From NCBI RefSeq assembly GCF_965199065.1, contig NZ_CBDAQN010000003.1:1178001-1242000 (forward strand): 64,000 bases of DNA, in the 5' to 3' direction. The stretch's first letter is position 1. Every line of letters begins with the position of its first letter. The DNA comes from Acidisoma sp965199065 (lineage in GTDB: Bacteria; Pseudomonadota; Alphaproteobacteria; Acetobacterales; Acetobacteraceae). Below are positions 60,869 to 64,000 of the stretch, piece after piece. Made by a program: the position numbers and the translations under genes. The notes beneath the pieces are model-generated. The model saw nothing but the letters and a program-made list of their open reading frames with translations. It made no database searches and had not been told where the DNA came from.

Positions 60869-60878
60869 CTTGGCTCCT

Positions 60879-61682
60879 TCAGGTTGAGTGGGCATGAGAG
60901 AGTCTTGCCTTGGCATCGGCTCGCCTCGGTGCGGAGCGGCGCATCCGTCCATCCTCCCCGCCGAGGCGCTCAGACATCGGCACGTCCAGACGACCTGCGA
61001 GATCCTCATAGGGCATCACGACAAGCCGGAAAGCCACATCCTCCGCCCAGGGGGCGTCGCGAGCCGCAATCGCGTCCGCGAGTTCCTTGTGCAGCGGAAG
61101 TCCACGTTCGAAGGCGCCGGGATAATCCGTGGTCGTCAGCACCTGCCGACGCATCATCGTGCCCAGACGCCAGCCGATGCTGGCCAGCAGCGCGTTGTGC
61201 GAAGCCGTGTGGATCGCCTGATGGAAGACGAGATCGCGATCGACGACCAACTCCGGCCGCGTCAGACACTCCTCATAGGCCTGATAGGACGCCGTGATGT
61301 GCTGGCGTTCAGCCTCCGTCGCACGCAGCGCCGCAAGATGGGCCGCCCGAGGCTCCACGATCAGACGGAACTCCACGAGGTCGAAGGAATGCTCCATCGC
61401 ACCATCGGTTTCGCTGAGCCAGAGCAGCACATCCGGGTCGAGCATGTTCCATTGCGATCGCGGCAGCGCCCGCGTGCCGATCTTGGGACCGACCGCCACT
61501 AAACCTTTGCTCGCCAGCACCTTGATCGCCTCACGCAGCAGATTGCGTCCGACGCCGAGAGAGCCGGCAAGTTCCGCCTCGACCGGCAGCGGCCCGTCGC
61601 CGTAATCGCCGCGCAGCACGGCGGCCCCCAGCGTGTCGACCACCTGACGAAAGATCGTGCGCGGTGCTTCAGCCTTCAGCAC
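60879..61682 (-). CDS. FadR-type GntR transcriptional regulator
   Basis: A 267-residue regulator with a winged helix (LPVEAELAGSLGVGRNLLRE then AIKVLASKGLVAVGPKIGTR) and a helical FadR C-terminal ligand domain (FDLVEFRLIVEPRAAHLAAL, LVFHQAIHTASHNALLASIG, with a metal-site histidine). I start at the GTG at 61682, preceded by GAGG with 9-nt spacing; it overlaps the SDR stop by 14 nt. It likely senses a sugar acid or related metabolite and controls the operon through the palindrome at 62496-62508. Confidence 0.82.
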   Translation of the reverse strand: MLKAEAPRTIFRQVVDTLGAAVLRGDYGDGPLPVEAELAGSLGVGRNLLREAIKVLASKGLVAVGPKIGTRALPRSQWNMLDPDVLLWLSETDGAMEHSFDLVEFRLIVEPRAAHLAALRATEAERQHITASYQAYEECLTRPELVVDRDLVFHQAIHTASHNALLASIGWRLGTMMRRQVLTTTDYPGAFERGLPLHKELADAIAARDAPWAEDVAFRLVVMPYEDLAGRLDVPMSERLGGEDGRMRRSAPRRADAKARLSHAHST

Positions 61683-62466
61683 GATCGAACACCTCGACCA
61701 CGTCGAGCCGTCCCTTGAACGCACTGTAGCCGCCGTCGCAGGCGTAGATGCCGCCGGTCTGGTAGCGTGCGCGATCCGACATCAGAAAGATCGCGAACTC
61801 AGCTACGTCATCCGCTTCCATGATCGGCATGAGGTGCATCTGCTCGATGCGGTGCCGCATCTCCGGCTTCTCGAGGAATTCGCGCTGATGCGGCGTGTCG
61901 ACGAAGCCGGGGCAGATGGAATTGACCCGCACGCCCTCGGGCGAGAGGCCCGCCGCCATCGAGCGCGTCATCGAGACGACCCCGCCCTTGGCCGCCGTGT
62001 ACGCATCCAAGCCAGCTTGCCCAAGCAGCGCGTCCGAGGTCGCGGTCAGAACGATGCTGCCGCTCTTCTGCTTCAGCATCTGCTGCCCGAAATACTTGCA
62101 GACATGGAAAGTGCCGGTCAGCACGAGCGAAATGATAGACTCCCAGATCTCCTCGGGGAGTTCGGTGACACGGCGGTCATGCTTGTTGACCAGCGGCACC
62201 GACATCGCGGTGTGGAACAGGCCGTCAATGCGACCGTGCCGCGCCACGACGGCGGCGACCAGAGCCTGCACGGACGCACTGTCCCGCACGTCGACGGTCA
62301 AAGCCTCGCCGCCACAGGATTGTGCGACACGTTCGGCGGCATCCGCCGCGAGGTCCGCGACCACCACCCGCGCGCCGTCCTTGGCGGCAAGCCTGGCGCC
62401 AGCCGCGCCAATGCCCGAGCCACCGCCCGTGACCACAACGATCTTGTCCGACAGTAACCCCGACAT
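61669..62466 (-). CDS. SDR-family oxidoreductase (operon leader)
   Basis: A 265-residue classical SDR. IVVVTGGGSGIGAAGARLA binds the nucleotide, the catalytic residues are in TATSDALLGQAGLDAYTAAK, and GVRVNSICPGFVDTP is the usual following block. It is first in the SDR-GntR-binding protein-permease-permease operon and so probably oxidises the imported sugar or its derivative. Confidence 0.88.
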   Translation of the reverse strand: MSGLLSDKIVVVTGGGSGIGAAGARLAAKDGARVVVADLAADAAERVAQSCGGEALTVDVRDSASVQALVAAVVARHGRIDGLFHTAMSVPLVNKHDRRVTELPEEIWESIISLVLTGTFHVCKYFGQQMLKQKSGSIVLTATSDALLGQAGLDAYTAAKGGVVSMTRSMAAGLSPEGVRVNSICPGFVDTPHQREFLEKPEMRHRIEQMHLMPIMEADDVAEFAIFLMSDRARYQTGGIYACDGGYSAFKGRLDVVEVFDRAEG

Positions 62467-62495
62467 CGCACCCCCTCGACCGTTGACGCTAGTGA

Positions 62496-62508
62496 TCCTA
62501 TCATAGGA
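62496..62508. promoter_or_regulatory. Candidate GntR operator TCCTAT-C-ATAGGA
   Basis: A perfect 6-bp inverted repeat around one base in the 86-bp gap between the SDR operon and the DAO-type gene. Its central place between divergent genes next to a GntR gene makes it a good operator candidate for both directions. A TTGACG at 62483-62488 may be part of the rightward promoter. Confidence 0.55.
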
Positions 62509-62552
62509 CGATTAGTCAAGCGGCGATTTGCGCCAGAAGAAAGAACGATGCG

Positions 62553-63767
62553 ATGACAAAAGCACCGGATGCTGTGGTGATCGGTTCGGGCGCTCTCGGC
62601 GGCAGCGTTGCCTACCAACTCTGCCGGATGGGCTACCGGACGCTCCTCATCGACCGCCACGCGATCGCCAGCCAGACCTCGCCGCGCGCCGCCGGCCTCT
62701 CCGCCGTCCTGCGGCCAAGCGCTCTCATGACCCGCCTTGCGGTGCGCGGCGTCGAGTTGCTGACGGCGTTCGAGGCCGAGACGGGCATCCCCATCGGCCT
62801 CCATCACAGCGGCAGCCTGAAGGTGGCTCGCAGCGCCGCTCTCGCAGCTCAGATCGGGGCGGAGATGGAGAAGGCCACGGCCTATGGCGTGACGGCGCGG
62901 ATGATCGACGCGCAGGAGGCGACGGCGCTGATGCCGCAGCTTCATGCCGAGCATGCCGCCGCCATCGGCTACTATCCGGATGACGTGTATCTCGACCCCG
63001 CCTTGTTCACGAGCGGCGTGGCGCAGGCGGCGGCCGGTCTCGGCGCCGAACTTATGCCCGATACGACGGTCGGGGAGATCGTGCTGGAGGGCGGCCGCGT
63101 CACCGGCGTGCGGACCACGCGCGGCATGATCGCCGCTGCCATCGTCGTCGACGCGGCCGGTGCCTGGGCACGCGGGCTCGCCCGGATGGTGAAGCTGCCG
63201 ATGATCGCGGTCCGGCACCAGCTGCTCGTGACACGGCCCCTGCCCGAGGTCCGTCCCGGTTCTCCGATCACGCGGGTGCTCGACGCCAACGTCTATGTCC
63301 GGCCCTGCGACGGCGGCCTCATGCTCGGCGGCTACGAGAGCGAGCCGCTGCTGCTGCCGGATGTGCCCGCGGATGTCGCCGACATGCCGCTCGACAGGGG
63401 CGTGCTCGAAGACCTCGCGGCGGCGGTGCGGCTGGAGTTCCCCGTATTCGGCGATCTTGAGGGCGCACGGGCGCGCGGCGGCATGCCGACGATGACGCTG
63501 GATGACGAGCATCTCATCGGCCCTGTGCCCGGCGCCGAGGGTTTCTTCGTCATCGGCGGCTGCAATGTCGGCGGGCTCTCGACCGCCCTGTCCTTCGCCG
63601 AGGCGCTTTGCGATGTCATCGCCGACCCCGCTGCGGCGGAGGCTATCGCGCCGCTGCTCCCGGCGCGCTTCGCGGGCGGGGACGTGAGCGAGGAGGCGTT
63701 GCATCAGGCATGCCGCATGCATTACGGCCAGCACTACTGGTCGACGGCGGCCCGCGCGACCGGCTGA
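62553..63767 (+). CDS. FAD-dependent amine/amino-acid oxidoreductase (DAO family)
   Basis: A 404-residue oxidoreductase of the D-amino-acid oxidase/sarcosine oxidase beta family. AVVIGSGALGGSVAYQLCRM binds FAD, followed by RTLLIDRHAIASQTSPRAAG and VVDAAGAWARGLARMVKLP; GFFVIGGCNVGGLSTALSFA near the end is the second FAD contact. Likely substrates are N-methylated amino acids, D-amino acids or related amines. It is divergent from the SDR operon across the candidate operator and precedes an M24-like gene by 16 nt. Confidence 0.88.
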   Translation: MTKAPDAVVIGSGALGGSVAYQLCRMGYRTLLIDRHAIASQTSPRAAGLSAVLRPSALMTRLAVRGVELLTAFEAETGIPIGLHHSGSLKVARSAALAAQIGAEMEKATAYGVTARMIDAQEATALMPQLHAEHAAAIGYYPDDVYLDPALFTSGVAQAAAGLGAELMPDTTVGEIVLEGGRVTGVRTTRGMIAAAIVVDAAGAWARGLARMVKLPMIAVRHQLLVTRPLPEVRPGSPITRVLDANVYVRPCDGGLMLGGYESEPLLLPDVPADVADMPLDRGVLEDLAAAVRLEFPVFGDLEGARARGGMPTMTLDDEHLIGPVPGAEGFFVIGGCNVGGLSTALSFAEALCDVIADPAAAEAIAPLLPARFAGGDVSEEALHQACRMHYGQHYWSTAARATG

Positions 63768-63783
63768 CACTGAGGGAAACGAC

Positions 63784-64000
63784 ATGGACGAGCGCCTGCA
63801 GCGGACGATCGCCGCGATGCACGAATGCGATGCCGACTGGGCCATCCTCAGCGGCGCCGACAGCATCGCCTATGCGCTCGGCTACGCGCCATCGGCCGAG
63901 ATCGGCGTCTCGCCTTTCGCGGCGGGGCTCGCGCTCGCCGTCATCGGCCGGGATGGCGCGGCAGGGCTGCTCGCACCGGCCTACGAGGCCAGCCAACCCC
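63784..64000 (+). CDS. N-terminal part of an M24/creatinase-like protein (cut by window end)
   Basis: The first 72 codons of a gene that runs off the window. It reads MDERLQRTIAAMHECDADWA, then ILSGADSIAYALGYAP and EIGVSPFAAGLALAVIG, like the N-terminal domain of creatinases and Xaa-Pro aminopeptidases. With the amine oxidase upstream it would suit breakdown of a creatine-, sarcosine- or proline-like compound. The catalytic domain is outside the window, so the call is tentative. Confidence 0.55.
   Translation, partial: MDERLQRTIAAMHECDADWAILSGADSIAYALGYAPSAEIGVSPFAAGLALAVIGRDGAAGLLAPAYEASQP

Overview
The window is a compact, GC-rich chromosomal segment of about 60 protein genes on both strands, with short intergenic gaps and many ATGA or GTGA stop/start overlaps. 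Several things point to an alphaproteobacterium, with Acetobacteraceae-like acid or acetic bacteria as my best guess: a DUF3126 protein, a MutL carrying the endonuclease motif, hslVU, a SufU-like scaffold with a split XdhC, and a palindromic GTTCTTTT...AAAAGAAC repeat of a kind I recall from that family. This placement is inference; there is no rRNA, tRNA or other marker gene to test it. I see no CRISPR array, prophage or intact insertion sequence.

Layout. 1-7.1 kb: soluble transhydrogenase, glutaryl-CoA dehydrogenase, a CBS protein, a secreted DyP peroxidase coupled to an NHL propeller protein, and an acetamidase. 7.2-13.4 kb: an exported Gfo/Idh/MocA oxidoreductase facing a five-gene sugar or inositol operon (ABC importer, dehydrogenase, TIM-barrel isomerase). 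13.6-18 kb: a desaturase divergent from a LacI-type regulator across an operator-rich gap, a GT22-like mannosyltransferase, and the decayed end of a sugar porter. 18-21.7 kb: an operon of solute-binding protein, phospholipase C and hexapeptide acyltransferase. 21.7-30.4 kb: DUF2254, Ca2+/H+ antiporter, DUF3126, TusA, SDR, HDAC-like amidohydrolase, glucose-6-phosphate isomerase, an NAD(P)-binding protein and an EAL-HDOD protein. 30.8-39.5 kb: mutL, hslVU, SufE, two small secreted paralogues, an esterase, acetyl-CoA synthetase and a deoxyribosyltransferase. 39.5-46.6 kb: bacterial alpha-2-macroglobulin coupled to penicillin-binding protein 1C.

46.6-51.5 kb holds a reductive-stress operon (azoR, yceI, cytochrome b561, yceI, LigB-type dioxygenase) divergent from a LysR regulator whose end overlaps an acetyltransferase. 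51.6-54 kb has a small secreted protein, an MBL hydrolase, a TMEM175-like protein and an IsdG-like monooxygenase. 54-57.7 kb is a coupled run: mannitol/fructuronate-type dehydrogenase, MocA, a 40-codon ORF coupled at both ends, a SufU-like scaffold and a split XdhC pair. It reads as a maturation module for a molybdenum hydroxylase that is not in the window. 57.7-62.5 kb is an SDR-GntR-binding protein-permease-permease operon with no ATPase, divergent from a DAO-type oxidoreductase and a truncated M24-like gene; a TCCTAT-C-ATAGGA palindrome lies between them.

Most of the gene content is ordinary accessory metabolism and transport. The less explained parts are the double-coupled 40-codon ORF, the tandem small helical secreted paralogues, the DyP-NHL pair, the dispersed palindromic repeat, and several strong intergenic inverted repeats. 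Function assignments rest on motif recognition by eye; no database search was run.
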